NCBI GenBank assembly: GCA_965217605.1
Contig: CBDCJB010000007.1
Location: 62,001-126,000 of the forward strand
DNA length: 64,000 bases
Reading direction: 5' to 3'
From: JAYYZW01 sp965217605
GTDB taxonomy: Bacteria > Pseudomonadota > Gammaproteobacteria > Ga0077536
Shown one piece after another: positions 35,007 through 44,159 of this stretch (within the stretch, counting starts at the first letter, position 1; every line of letters starts with the position of its first letter). A program made the translations under genes and the position numbers. The notes below the pieces were generated by a model. The model ran no database searches, had not been told where the DNA came from, and was given only the letters and a program-made list of their open reading frames with translations.

Positions 35007-36128
35007 ATGAGTCAATCGAAGATCGGTAACACCGCGGCGTTGACCGCGGTGATAGTCGCGTTTGTCGCCGGGGTCGTCGGAAGCTTAGCCGTGCGCCCCG
35101 CGGGTGGCGGGATACAACGCGAAACCGCCGGCGCGGCGGCCGTGGTTGAGCGGATCCGCTGGCGATTGCCGGTCGCCTTTCAAACCACGATGCCGGTTCT
35201 CGGCGACAACCCGCTACTCGTCGCAGACATGGTGCTGACGGCAAGCGGCGGCACGGTCAATCTGCAGATCTTCGAGCCCAATGAAGTGGTTCCAGCGTTC
35301 AGCATCACCGATGCGGTGCGCGACGGAAAGGTCGAAGCGGGATACACGTGGTTAGGCTATGACCAGGGTAAAACGCCAGCGTCCGCGCTCATCGCAGCGG
35401 TGCCTTTCGGCATGGAGCCGTGGGAATACACGGCCTGGTGGTTCGACGGCGGCGGACGTGAACTCGGCGAAGCGCTGTATCGGAAAAAGTACAACGTGCA
35501 CCCATTGGTCTGCGGTCTGACGGGGCCCGAGACGGCAGGCTGGTTTCGCAAGCCCATCCGATCGCTGGACGACGTGCGCGGTTTGAAGATCCGATTCGCC
35601 GGGATCGGCGGCAAGGTCATGGAACGCGTCGGCGCCTCGGTTACGATCCTGCCCGGCGGCGAGATCTTTCAAGCGCTGGAAAAAGGCGCTATTGACGCCA
35701 CCGAATTCTCGCTGCCTTCCGCCGATCGGCTGCTCGGATTCCATCACATCGCGCCCTACAACTATTATCCAGGCTGGCACCAGCCGTCCACGGCCACGCA
35801 TTTGATCGTAAATCTCGACATCTGGCGCGCGCTCAACGCGGCTGATCAGAAACTACTCGAAACCGCGTGCACTGCCGGCGTGCTACGTAATCTCGCCAAG
35901 AGTGAAGCGGCCCAAGGCGCTGTCATCGCGGGTTTTCCGGACGTCGGCGTGTCGGCCGAAACCCTGCCCATGGAGTTGCTGCGAGAACTCGAACGCATAA
36001 CCGATACCGTATTAGCCGAAGAGGCCGAAGCGGACGAGGATTTTGCCGCGATCCTCGTATCGCAGGAGCGCTTCCGCGCCGAGTACGCCTACTGGAAGGC
36101 GCGCGCCTATCTCCCGAGAGACTTTTAG
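35007..36128 (+). CDS. TRAP transporter periplasmic substrate-binding protein (DctP-type)
   Basis: A 373-residue periplasmic binding protein with an N-terminal signal or anchor helix (residues about 9-29). It has the TRAP solute-binding pattern: LQIFEPNEVVPAFSITDAVRDGKVEAGYTW, then the substrate-proximal GPETAGWFRKPIRSLDDVRGLKIRF with the conserved Arg, and EIFQALEKGAIDATEFS. This subtype (WLGYDQGK, YNYYPGWHQPS) resembles alpha-keto-acid-binding TakP proteins. It is the first gene of a TRAP operon with the two membrane subunits next. The ligand is not determined. Confidence 0.9.
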   Translation: MSQSKIGNTAALTAVIVAFVAGVVGSLAVRPAGGGIQRETAGAAAVVERIRWRLPVAFQTTMPVLGDNPLLVADMVLTASGGTVNLQIFEPNEVVPAFSITDAVRDGKVEAGYTWLGYDQGKTPASALIAAVPFGMEPWEYTAWWFDGGGRELGEALYRKKYNVHPLVCGLTGPETAGWFRKPIRSLDDVRGLKIRFAGIGGKVMERVGASVTILPGGEIFQALEKGAIDATEFSLPSADRLLGFHHIAPYNYYPGWHQPSTATHLIVNLDIWRALNAADQKLLETACTAGVLRNLAKSEAAQGAVIAGFPDVGVSAETLPMELLRELERITDTVLAEEAEADEDFAAILVSQERFRAEYAYWKARAYLPRDF

Positions 36129-36138
36129 AGCCCCGCGC

Positions 36139-36672
36139 GTGGATTTTCCACACACCTGCGTTTCGCGGTTGATCGATCCAATACTGATTAAAGTCGGCCG
36201 GTGGACGTCATGGCTGTGGTTGTTACTGCTCATAACCATCGTCGCCAACGTCATCCTGCGCTACGTGTTTGGTGAAGGCCGAATCGAGTTCGAAGAGTTC
36301 CAGTGGCACATCTATGCCACCGGCTTTCTCTTGGGTCTAAGCTACGCCTATCAGGACGATGCGCATATTCGCGTAGACGTCATCCACGAGCACTTGTCGT
36401 TGCGCCTCAAGGCGTGGATAGAACTGTACGGTATCGCGCTCTTTCTGCTGCCTTTCATCGCCGTCATCGTGATCTACAGCGTGCCGTTCGTGTGGACCGC
36501 CTACGAGTTCGGTGAAATATCCCAGGCGCCCGGCGGTCTGCCGTTTCGTTGGGTGATCAAGTCCATGCTGCCGGCCGGATTCTGCTTGTTGCTGCTGGCG
36601 GTGGTGTCACGCTTTTCGCGCGTATGGTCGTTTTTGTTCATTGATGCCGGGGTCGACCATGGCGGCGAATGA
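36139..36672 (+). CDS. TRAP transporter small permease (DctQ-type)
   Basis: A 177-residue four-helix membrane protein. Segments lie at about 20-38, 55-75, 95-117 and 135-160 from the GTG start at 36139. The family pattern RYVFGEGRIEFEEFQWHIYATGFLLGLSYAYQDDAHIRVDV is clear. GTG 36139 gives the usual length and is 10 bp after the binding-protein stop. Overlaps the large permease gene by 14 bp. Confidence 0.88.
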   Translation: MDFPHTCVSRLIDPILIKVGRWTSWLWLLLLITIVANVILRYVFGEGRIEFEEFQWHIYATGFLLGLSYAYQDDAHIRVDVIHEHLSLRLKAWIELYGIALFLLPFIAVIVIYSVPFVWTAYEFGEISQAPGGLPFRWVIKSMLPAGFCLLLLAVVSRFSRVWSFLFIDAGVDHGGE

Positions 36673-38008
36673 AATCATGGCGGTCGCGATGTTCCTGAGT
36701 TTCATCGCACTCGTCTTCACCGGCTTTCCCGTGGCGTGGATCCTGGGTGGCCTGGCGGTGCTCTTCACGGCTTTTTCGATCGTGTTCCGGATCGATCTCG
36801 GGATGCCGATCAGCGTGGATTGGGCCTATACCTCACTCACCGTCGACCGGATCTGGAACGTCATGGAGAACTGGGTGATGGTGGCCTTGCCCATGTTCAT
36901 CCTCATGGGCTTGCTGTTGGATCGCTCGGGCATCGCGAAGCAGTTGATGACGAGTTTCGCGCGTTTGTTCGGTGGTATTCGCGGCGGTCTCGCGGTCACG
37001 GTTACCTTGATCGGGCTCTTGTTGGCCGCGACCACGGGCATCATCGGGGCGTCGGTCGTGCTACTGGCGCTGCTCGGCCTGCCGGTGATGCTGAATCAGG
37101 GCTACGACCGCCATCTGGCATGCGGCACGGTCTGCGCCGTCGGCACCTTGGGTATTCTGATCCCGCCCTCGATCATGCTGGTGATGATGGCCGACCGCAT
37201 GTCGATGAGTGTCGGCGACTTATTCTTGGGCGCGGTGTTTCCCGGCATGTTGTTAGGCGGGCTTTATATCGCCTACATCCTCGCTTACGGCTTGCTGCGA
37301 CCCGAGGCGGCGCCGGCCGCCGCCCACGAGCCCGTGGATTGGCCCGCCGTACAAGCCCTGTTTTTCGCGATCCTGCCCCCGGCATTCCTGATCCTGGCCG
37401 TCCTCGGCAGCATCTTCTTCGGGATTGCGACGCCCACTGAAGCGGCCGGCGTGGGCGCCGCGGGCGCGTTGCTCCTGGCCTGGCTCAAACGTCAGATCAA
37501 CGTGCAGGTCATGAAGGACGTGCTGTTCGAAACCACCCGCACCACGGCCTTCATCTTTGCCGTATTGATCGGCGCCACCGCGTTCTCGCTCGTGTTGCGC
37601 GGTCTCGGCGGCGATGAGTTGATCGAGCGCGTGCTGCTCGACCTGCCCTTTGACGCCAGCGGCATCGTCATCTGCATTCTGCTGGTGACGTTCATTCTCG
37701 GGTTCTTCCTCGATTGGATCGAACTCACCTTGATCATCCTGCCGCTGGTGTCGCCCGTCGTCGCGGACCTCGGCTTCGATCCCGTATGGTTCACGGTGAT
37801 GTTTGCGGTATGCCTGCAAACGAGCTTTCTCACGCCGCCGGTTGGCTTCGCGATCTTTTATCTCAAGGGGGTCGCGCCGGCATCCATCGACGTGCGCTCG
37901 ATCTATAAAGGCGTTGCGCCCTTCGTCGCCCTGCAGGTGCTCGGGCTCATCATCATCTTCAATTGGCAATCGCTGGTGACCTGGCTACCGGCGCAGGCTT
38001 ACCGTTAG
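36659..38008 (+). CDS. TRAP transporter large permease (DctM-type)
   Basis: A 449-residue integral membrane protein with about 12 helices and the DctM blocks GFPVAWILGG, NWVMVALPMFILMGLLLDRSG, GTVCAVGTLGILIPPSIMLVMMAD and FFLDWIELTLIILPLVSPVV. With DctP- and DctQ-type subunits it forms a Na+-driven uptake system. Its stop codon TAG is formed at the junction with a miniature element (copy B), but the C-terminus WLPAQAYR looks natural. Confidence 0.92.
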   Translation: MAANEIMAVAMFLSFIALVFTGFPVAWILGGLAVLFTAFSIVFRIDLGMPISVDWAYTSLTVDRIWNVMENWVMVALPMFILMGLLLDRSGIAKQLMTSFARLFGGIRGGLAVTVTLIGLLLAATTGIIGASVVLLALLGLPVMLNQGYDRHLACGTVCAVGTLGILIPPSIMLVMMADRMSMSVGDLFLGAVFPGMLLGGLYIAYILAYGLLRPEAAPAAAHEPVDWPAVQALFFAILPPAFLILAVLGSIFFGIATPTEAAGVGAAGALLLAWLKRQINVQVMKDVLFETTRTTAFIFAVLIGATAFSLVLRGLGGDELIERVLLDLPFDASGIVICILLVTFILGFFLDWIELTLIILPLVSPVVADLGFDPVWFTVMFAVCLQTSFLTPPVGFAIFYLKGVAPASIDVRSIYKGVAPFVALQVLGLIIIFNWQSLVTWLPAQAYR

Positions 38009-38130
38009 CGCCCTGTCCCGCAAAAAACTTCCGTAAGGCGCGACGACCAGCGGGCTCTGCACAACGAGGAGCAACGCTGCCAGCTGGGAAAAAGACTAGC
38101 GACATGGAAGTTTTTCGCGGGACAGGGCAC
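38008..38130. mobile_element. Miniature element, IS630-like ends (copy B, 123 bp)
   Basis: Ends GCGCCCTGTCCCGCAAAAAA and the reverse complement of GTGCCCTGTCCCGCGAAAAA, flanked by TA at 38006-38007 and 38131-38132. Internal sequence shares GCGCGACGA, GCGGGCTCT and GAGGAGCAACGC with copies A and C but lacks about 36 bp. It lies between convergent dctM and the HDOD gene. Confidence 0.87.
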
Positions 38131-38136
38131 TAGGTA

Positions 38137-39033
38137 TCAGGCGACGATCAAATAGATCGATTCGATGAATTGAATCTCGACTTCAGCCAGCAGTTCGACA
38201 TAGTCGAATTCGCCCGGCAGTCCGATAGACTCGAAAAGCCCTGGCTCGATATCTTCATTCTCGGGGATGAGTTCGGAGAACCCGCCGGTCGCACTGTAGT
38301 TCGCCAGTTCATCGGCAGCGTGAACGAGCGCGGCTTCGAGCGGGTTCGTCGCGGCTGACGCGGGATCGTGGTGAAATCGGATCGCTTCGCAAGTCGCGGC
38401 GGGCATCTGCCAACCCTGGAGCATCAATGCCCCCATCGCCGCGTGATCGAGACCCAACCATTCGCGCTCCGCGTCGGCCAGGGCCCTTTCACTACCTGCC
38501 GTTTTAATGATGTTTTCTTCCGCGAGCTCGGGCACCTTGGCGTTGATCGTAAGCGTGCCGATATCGTGCAACAGGCCCGCTACAAACAGGCGCTCCGGTT
38601 GCAAACAGTTGGCACGCACCGCCAAGGCCTTCGCCACGAGACCGCAATAGACGCCGTGGCTCCAAAACGTCTTCATATTGGTAACGGTATTCGAGATCCG
38701 CGAAAACGACTGTACTGCGCACATCGAATAGACGACGCTGGCGAGGTCGTTCATGCCGATGATGGTGATCGCTTGTGACACCGTATCGACCTTGTTACGG
38801 AGCCCGTAGTAGGGACTGTTGACCATCCTCAGGACCCGAGCCGCGAGGCTGGGGTCGCGCAAAATGACATCGGCAAATTGATTGGCGGTCGCGATGTTCT
38901 CCGCGAGCATGTCGCTGATCTTGACGTAGACCTCCGGCGGCGAGACGAGATCCGACATGTCGTCGATGAGATCGCGCGCGAGCCGTTCGCCGCGATAGAT
39001 TTCTTCAAATGCGGGGGTTTGAGCACTGCTCAT
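38137..39033 (-). CDS. HDOD-domain protein
   Basis: A 298-residue HDOD-domain protein, related to HD phosphohydrolases and used in signalling. The domain spans about residues 25-225, with SPPEVYVKISDMLAENIATANQFADVILRDPSLAARVLRMVNSPYYGL and AITIIGMNDL. A remaining HD-like pair is seen in VAGLLHDIGTL, with a further His in GLDHAAMGALML. Many HDOD proteins lack catalysis and act as scaffolds in motility or c-di-GMP pathways. No receiver or GGDEF domain is attached. Nearby proteins (PilZ, cNMP-binding RND) also belong to nucleotide signalling, but a link is speculative. Confidence 0.87.
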   Translation of the reverse strand: MSSAQTPAFEEIYRGERLARDLIDDMSDLVSPPEVYVKISDMLAENIATANQFADVILRDPSLAARVLRMVNSPYYGLRNKVDTVSQAITIIGMNDLASVVYSMCAVQSFSRISNTVTNMKTFWSHGVYCGLVAKALAVRANCLQPERLFVAGLLHDIGTLTINAKVPELAEENIIKTAGSERALADAEREWLGLDHAAMGALMLQGWQMPAATCEAIRFHHDPASAATNPLEAALVHAADELANYSATGGFSELIPENEDIEPGLFESIGLPGEFDYVELLAEVEIQFIESIYLIVA

Positions 39034-39107
39034 CTACGCGGTCCTTCAATCACCAGGGGTCAAGGACAGCATCGGCTTCAGGCCGGAATCCTTGAGCACA
39101 TCCCCCG

Positions 39108-40322
39108 TTAGCCGCACTCGAGCGGCAATGTAAGTAGACCTCGGAAACGCGCGCGTTTCGCACGTACCGCCGGGCCCGCCAGTTCGATAGCGCTGAAACG
39201 CGCCAGGAATCGCGCGATCGCGATCTTTGCTTCGAGACGCGCGACGACAAGGCCGGCACAGGTATGGATGCCGCCACCAAACGCATTGTGCGCGTTAGGC
39301 TCCCGGCCGATATCGAGACGGTCCGGCTCCACAAACGCGTCTGGATCTCGATTTGCGGCGCCAATGCACAGCGTCAATACCGTACCGGCTTCAAGTGCGA
39401 CGCCGCCGACCTCGGTTCGCTGACTCACGGTTCGATTGCCGAGTTGCACCGGGCTTTCATAGCGCAGGAACTCTTCGATGGCGCGGTCGATCAACGCGGG
39501 GGCGTTGCGCAGACGGGCGAGTTCTCCGGGGTTTTCGATGAGTGCGAGCACGCCGTTGCCAATCAGGTTGGTCGTCGTCTCGTGGCCGGCGTTCAACAGA
39601 AAGATGCACTGATGGTAGATCTGCGATTCCGAAAGCTTGAATTCGTTCGATTCCCAACGGATCAGGCGACTGACGATGTCATTGCCGCGCAGATGCCGGC
39701 AGCGTTCGGCGATCAGCCGCGTAAGAAACTCAACGAATTCGGTCACCGCGCGGTTGCCCTCGTCGAGCACGCGGGTATCCGAGCCGAACTCGAGCGCACC
39801 GAGTATCGCATTCGACCAGCGCTGCAGCGGCCCGCGATCGGCGCGGTCGATATCCAGCAAGTTACCGATGACTTCGATCGGAATAGCGGCTGCAAGTTCT
39901 TTGATCAAATCACATTGCCCTTGGTCCGCAATCCGATCGAGGAGTTTGTCGACCAGCGCGATCAGGCTCGGCTCCATCGCGGCGACGACCTTGGGGGACA
40001 GGGCGTCGCCGATCGCCTTGCGGACGTGCGTGTGCAAGGGTGGATCGTTGAAAACCAGACTGGTGGTGTGATGTTCGAACAGCGGACTCGCACCGAACAT
40101 CGGCTTGAACTGCCGGCGTTTATCCGATTGAAAGAGCTTCGGATGGCGATAGGCCTGATTGATATCGGCGTGACGCGTAAGAAAATACGTTCCGTCAGGA
40201 CATAAATGGACCGGTTTGCGTTCGCGTAGTACGCGATAGGTCGGGTACGGATCTTCGTAGAACGCATCGGGCAGGTTGCGTGGATCGAAACCTTCGATCA
40301 CGTCGCTGACATGGTCTTCCAT
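39108..40322 (-). CDS. Cytochrome P450
   Basis: A 404-residue soluble bacterial P450. It has the I-helix oxygen-activation motif AGHETT (245-250), the K-helix ExxR in EFLRYES (284-287) and the heme-binding loop FGGGIHTCAG with Cys355 as thiolate ligand. Overall likeness is to bacterial CYP107-type enzymes that hydroxylate small hydrophobic substrates with ferredoxin and reductase partners. No such partners are encoded next to it. A miniature element lies 35 bp upstream of its start and could affect its promoter. Confidence 0.93.
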   Translation of the reverse strand: MEDHVSDVIEGFDPRNLPDAFYEDPYPTYRVLRERKPVHLCPDGTYFLTRHADINQAYRHPKLFQSDKRRQFKPMFGASPLFEHHTTSLVFNDPPLHTHVRKAIGDALSPKVVAAMEPSLIALVDKLLDRIADQGQCDLIKELAAAIPIEVIGNLLDIDRADRGPLQRWSNAILGALEFGSDTRVLDEGNRAVTEFVEFLTRLIAERCRHLRGNDIVSRLIRWESNEFKLSESQIYHQCIFLLNAGHETTTNLIGNGVLALIENPGELARLRNAPALIDRAIEEFLRYESPVQLGNRTVSQRTEVGGVALEAGTVLTLCIGAANRDPDAFVEPDRLDIGREPNAHNAFGGGIHTCAGLVVARLEAKIAIARFLARFSAIELAGPAVRAKRARFRGLLTLPLECG

Positions 40323-40357
40323 GCCGACATTCTGGCGGGGTCCGGGTCACGGTGCTA

Positions 40358-40516
40358 GTGCCCTGTCCCGCAAATAACTTCCATAATTCGCTTGTCTTTT
40401 TCGTCCCTGGCGGCGTTGCTCCTCCTTGTGTAGAGCCCGCTACACGGCATCGTCGCGCCTTGCCAGTGACAAAAAATCCGGCGCCAACTACGAAAGTTAT
40501 TTGCGGGACAGGGCAC
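40358..40516. mobile_element. Miniature element, IS630-like ends (copy C, 159 bp)
   Basis: The same 159-bp element as copy A in opposite orientation, with about nine in ten bases identical by eye. TA flanks both sides (40356-40357, 40517-40518). It lies in the divergent gap between the P450 gene and the RND-type exporter gene. Confidence 0.88.
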
Positions 40517-40586
40517 TAGATGATCACGTCGAAATATGGCGGCCGCAGCTATAACATGCGTGACCGATGGGGGAGGACTATCAGGC

Positions 40587-43361
40587 TTGATCAAACGGTT
40601 GTTAACCACGGGCCCGCGCGGGCGATTCGCCGCGTTCGCCGCTTTGGTCGCCATCTCGGTCGCGGCCTGGCTCGAGCTTCCCCATCTCACGCTCGACCGC
40701 AGCGATGACCGGCTGATCAGCAAGGATGATCCGGGCTGGGCGCACTTCGAGCGGTTGCAGCGCGATTTCGGCAGCGAGCAGTCGATCATCGTCTATCTTC
40801 GGGCGAGAGATCTGTGGACGGTCGAGCGGCTCAAACAACTCCAGGCCCTCACGATCTCCTTCGAGAACACGCCCGAATTCACCTCGGTCAGCGATCTGCT
40901 GACGGCGACCAGCATCCGCGATAAGGGCGATTACGTCGATGCCGGCCCGCTGATGGTGCTGGTCCCCGCGACCCCCCATCGCCTGCCGGAATTACGGGAC
41001 GACGCCCAATACAGTCCCATCATCCGAAATAATTTCATTTCCGCGGATGGCCTCGCGACCGCCATCGGCCTCGGCTACATGAGCAAACCCGAGGATCCCG
41101 ACTACGAGCTCGAGATCTACGACCTGATCGAGCGCCGTGTCGCGCCGCTGAGGGACGACTTCGAGGTCATATTCCAGCTCGGTCGGCCGCGCCTGAACGC
41201 TGAAATCGACGCCGGCCTGTTCATGGATCTGAGCGAACTGATCCCCGCATCGCTGCTGATCCTCGTGATCGTGATCACGTTTTTCCTGCGCTCCGGTCGG
41301 GTCATTCCGATTCCACTCGTCACATCGGGCTTGAGCGTGTTGTGGACGCTGGGCTTTATGGCGGCGGCGGGCATTCCCGTGACCCTACTGACCGCGATGA
41401 TCCCGGCGCTCGTCATCGTGGTCGGATCGGTCGAAGACGTGCATTTGATCGCGTCCTATCTCGAAGGCCTGGACGACCAGGCGGACGGTTTGAGACGCCG
41501 CGCCGTCGCCCACATGGCCCGCCACGTTGGACTTCCAATCGTCATTACCTCGCTGACGACGGCGATCGGATTCATTGCGAACGTCATTACCGAGATCCCC
41601 CTGATTTACGAATTCGCGATCGCCAGTGCGTTCGCGATGGTCGCAAATCTCGTCGTGACCGTACTCGCCGTGCCGCTGATGCTGCACTGGTTCGGGCCGC
41701 GCGTCAGCCGCCTCGATCGTGTATCGGATAAGCCACGCGGGATCATCGGAATCGTCGTTCGCGCGGTCGAAGGGGCCAGCGAGCGCGGGTCCGTGATCGT
41801 CATTGCCGCAACGATCGCGATCATGGTCTGGTTCGGCGCCAAGGCGTTCGATATCTATGTTAACAATGACCCGCTGTCTTACTTTCCCGATCGCCATCCG
41901 TTTGTGCGTGACGCGCAGACGGTGCACGAAGAACTTGCCGGATTGCAGGTTTTCAGCGTGACGATGACGGCTGCAACGGCCGGATTGTTCAAGACTAGCG
42001 CGGGCATGAAAAAGATCGACCGCGCACAGAAGCGACTGGAAAAACAGGACCTCTACGACAAAACCTTATCGCTCGCGACTCTGATGTCGCTGATGCATCA
42101 GGAATTTCACGCAGGCGATACGGACTACTACCAGATTCCCGACGTGGCTGAGGATATCGACCTTTACTTATCGAGTTTGACGCGCAGCGATCTGGAACCG
42201 TTCGTGACCGAGGACTATACGACCGCCCGCATATCGGTCCGCCATAACGTCACCGATTCGGTGAGCTTGAACGCCGCGGTCGATGAACTCATCGAGGATC
42301 TACCGACGATCCTGGGGCCCGAGATCGAATTCGCGGTGACCGGCAAAAACTTGATGGTCAACCGCGCGGCCGAATCGCTGATGAAGGGTCAAATCGCGTC
42401 CCTCATCCTACTCCTTACGATCATCTTCATGCTGTTCTCGGTGCTCTACACCTCGTGGCTGGCCGGCCTGCTGGCCCTGGTGCCAAACCTGATCCCCATC
42501 GTGATCAATTTCGGCCTGATGGGTTACCTCGGCGTGCCCCTGAACCCCGGTACGGCGATGGTCGCGGCGATCGCCATCGGTGTCGCGGTCGACGACACCA
42601 TTCATCTCATGACGCGCTTCGGCACCGAAAGTAAATTGCACCTCGACGAACGCGATGCCGTACGTGCAACGATCCGCGGCGAGGCCGTACCGATCGTTTC
42701 GACCTCGATTGCGCTGGCCCTCGGTTTCTCGGTTCTTTCTCTGTCGAATTTCAGCATCGTTGCCCAATTCGGACTGCTGGCCGGTGCGACGATGATCTAT
42801 GCGGCCGTCGCCGATCTGCTCATCATGCCGATCCTGCTGCGCCATTTGCGTCTGGCCACGGTGTGGGACATCGTCGCCCTGCAGCTCGACCGGCAGGTGT
42901 TGGTCAACTGTCCGCTGTTTCACGGCATGTCGCAGTACGCGGTTAAAAAGGTCGTCGTACTGTCGAACATGGAGGACTACGCACCCGGCGAAGTCGTGAT
43001 CGAGCAAGGATCGGTATCGAGCGGCATGTATGTCCTATTGCAGGGCCATGCCGAAATATCGATTAGGGGCGACCGCATCAATCTCGGCATCGACAGGATC
43101 GGTCCGGGCGACATCGTCGGAGAAATCGGGTTCTCAGGTGAAAACGTCGAACGCACCGCGACGGTGACCGCCACGGAAGCGATGACCGTGGTGCGCCTCG
43201 AAGCCCACAGTACGCGTAGAGGTTTGCGCTTTTATCCCCGCATCGCGGCGCGCCTGCACCAGAACATCAGCAACATCCTCGGGGCGCGCCTGGTCGAATC
43301 CCATCAGCGCCTGATCGACGTGGTGAAAACCCAGACCGCTACCAGCCCGCCTCCCGACTAG
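40587..43361 (+). CDS. RND/MMPL-family transporter with C-terminal cyclic-nucleotide-binding domain
   Basis: About 924 residues. Two RND/MMPL repeats are each one helix, a periplasmic loop, then five helices. Conserved membrane motifs are VVGSVEDVHLIASYLEG and AIAIGVAVDDTIHLMTRFG. These carry the acidic residues used for proton coupling in the family. After the last helix (near residue 780) a cNMP-binding domain follows, with YAPGEVVIEQGSVSSGMYVLLQGHAEI and GDIVGEIGFSGENVERTATV. TTG 40587 follows GGGAGG at good spacing; an ATG at 40536 without an RBS is the alternative. The fusion suggests export or lipid transport controlled by a cyclic nucleotide. Confidence 0.88.
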   Translation: MIKRLLTTGPRGRFAAFAALVAISVAAWLELPHLTLDRSDDRLISKDDPGWAHFERLQRDFGSEQSIIVYLRARDLWTVERLKQLQALTISFENTPEFTSVSDLLTATSIRDKGDYVDAGPLMVLVPATPHRLPELRDDAQYSPIIRNNFISADGLATAIGLGYMSKPEDPDYELEIYDLIERRVAPLRDDFEVIFQLGRPRLNAEIDAGLFMDLSELIPASLLILVIVITFFLRSGRVIPIPLVTSGLSVLWTLGFMAAAGIPVTLLTAMIPALVIVVGSVEDVHLIASYLEGLDDQADGLRRRAVAHMARHVGLPIVITSLTTAIGFIANVITEIPLIYEFAIASAFAMVANLVVTVLAVPLMLHWFGPRVSRLDRVSDKPRGIIGIVVRAVEGASERGSVIVIAATIAIMVWFGAKAFDIYVNNDPLSYFPDRHPFVRDAQTVHEELAGLQVFSVTMTAATAGLFKTSAGMKKIDRAQKRLEKQDLYDKTLSLATLMSLMHQEFHAGDTDYYQIPDVAEDIDLYLSSLTRSDLEPFVTEDYTTARISVRHNVTDSVSLNAAVDELIEDLPTILGPEIEFAVTGKNLMVNRAAESLMKGQIASLILLLTIIFMLFSVLYTSWLAGLLALVPNLIPIVINFGLMGYLGVPLNPGTAMVAAIAIGVAVDDTIHLMTRFGTESKLHLDERDAVRATIRGEAVPIVSTSIALALGFSVLSLSNFSIVAQFGLLAGATMIYAAVADLLIMPILLRHLRLATVWDIVALQLDRQVLVNCPLFHGMSQYAVKKVVVLSNMEDYAPGEVVIEQGSVSSGMYVLLQGHAEISIRGDRINLGIDRIGPGDIVGEIGFSGENVERTATVTATEAMTVVRLEAHSTRRGLRFYPRIAARLHQNISNILGARLVESHQRLIDVVKTQTATSPPPD

Positions 43362-43381
43362 AAGCGGTCTCAAAATTCGTT
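43361..43381. repeat. Single end of the type 2 inverted-repeat element
   Basis: GAAGCGGTCTCAAAATTCG begins at 43361 right after a TA, matching the ends of the elements at 26535 and 31919. I do not see a convincing second end in the 107 bp before the PilZ gene, which otherwise show no features. The stop codon of the transporter gene (TAG) is formed at this junction. Confidence 0.5.
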
Positions 43382-43487
43382 CTGCCTCCGTGTGGAAGCC
43401 ATTCCGCGCGAGCCCTCAGGTCGCTTCAACGAATGTTCACAATGTTGAACGCCGCGTTTTGATAGAGTCGGGCGAGGCAGGTCATCG

Positions 43488-44159
43488 ATGACAGAACATA
43501 CATCTCATCTCGAACGACGGGCGGTGTACCGCCATAAGCCGCCGACGGTGTTGGAGCCCATTCTCAGCATCATCTACGACGGGCGGCGCGTCATGGCGTC
43601 CACGGTCGTAGACGTCACCCTGACCGGTATGCGCATTGAATTCGACGACGCCGACAACGTTCATTTCACGCCCCGGCAGGAGGTTATTGCGTCGATGCAA
43701 GCCCCGGGGCTGGACGGTTATGCCGATATCGCCGCGCGCATCGCATTTGCGGCTCATACGCCCGAGGATTACATCGTTGGGCTCGAGTTTATCGATACAC
43801 CCGAACTCTCCGAACGCGTGACCAGCACGTTTTTCAGCGTCTTCAACCGACGCGGAAAGATGCGTGAAGCAGTGATCGTAGGAACGGGGCAGGTCTCGGC
43901 TTACCTCCTCGATTCAGCGCACGATTCCAGCGTTTCCGCGACTCTCGAAGTCGGCGTCGTGAATTATTCTCCGACCGGAATCGGGTTTCTCGCGAGCGCC
44001 GAAATCGACAGCGTGCTGCGCGACCGTGAGTCTGCGTCGCTGGCACTCAAGCAATCGGAAGCCGATGAATTCACGACCGTGCCGGTGCGCATTTGCCATC
44101 GCGCCGTGCGATCCGACGATGTGTACTACGGATGCTGGTTCCAGGAGGCGTCGCGCTAG
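43488..44159 (+). CDS. PilZ-domain protein (probably two PilZ-like domains)
   Basis: A 223-residue cytoplasmic protein. The first PilZ domain has the RxxxR motif in ERRAVYRHKPP (residues about 9-19) and the D/NxSxxG-like DVTLTGMRIEF near 43-53. These are the two motifs that bind cyclic di-GMP, although Thr replaces Ser. A second beta-barrel-like part includes VNYSPTGIGFLAS near 165-177, an NxSxxG motif. It is a likely c-di-GMP effector. The 3' end overlaps the convergent GFA gene by four bases. Confidence 0.82.
   Translation: MTEHTSHLERRAVYRHKPPTVLEPILSIIYDGRRVMASTVVDVTLTGMRIEFDDADNVHFTPRQEVIASMQAPGLDGYADIAARIAFAAHTPEDYIVGLEFIDTPELSERVTSTFFSVFNRRGKMREAVIVGTGQVSAYLLDSAHDSSVSATLEVGVVNYSPTGIGFLASAEIDSVLRDRESASLALKQSEADEFTTVPVRICHRAVRSDDVYYGCWFQEASR

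Noticed and set aside
35007..38008. The first TRAP system as a sialic acid importer (SiaPQM)
   Set aside because: Although next to nonulosonate genes, the binding protein looks more like the keto-acid (TakP) type and no sialic acid catabolic genes (nanA, nanE, nanK) are present.
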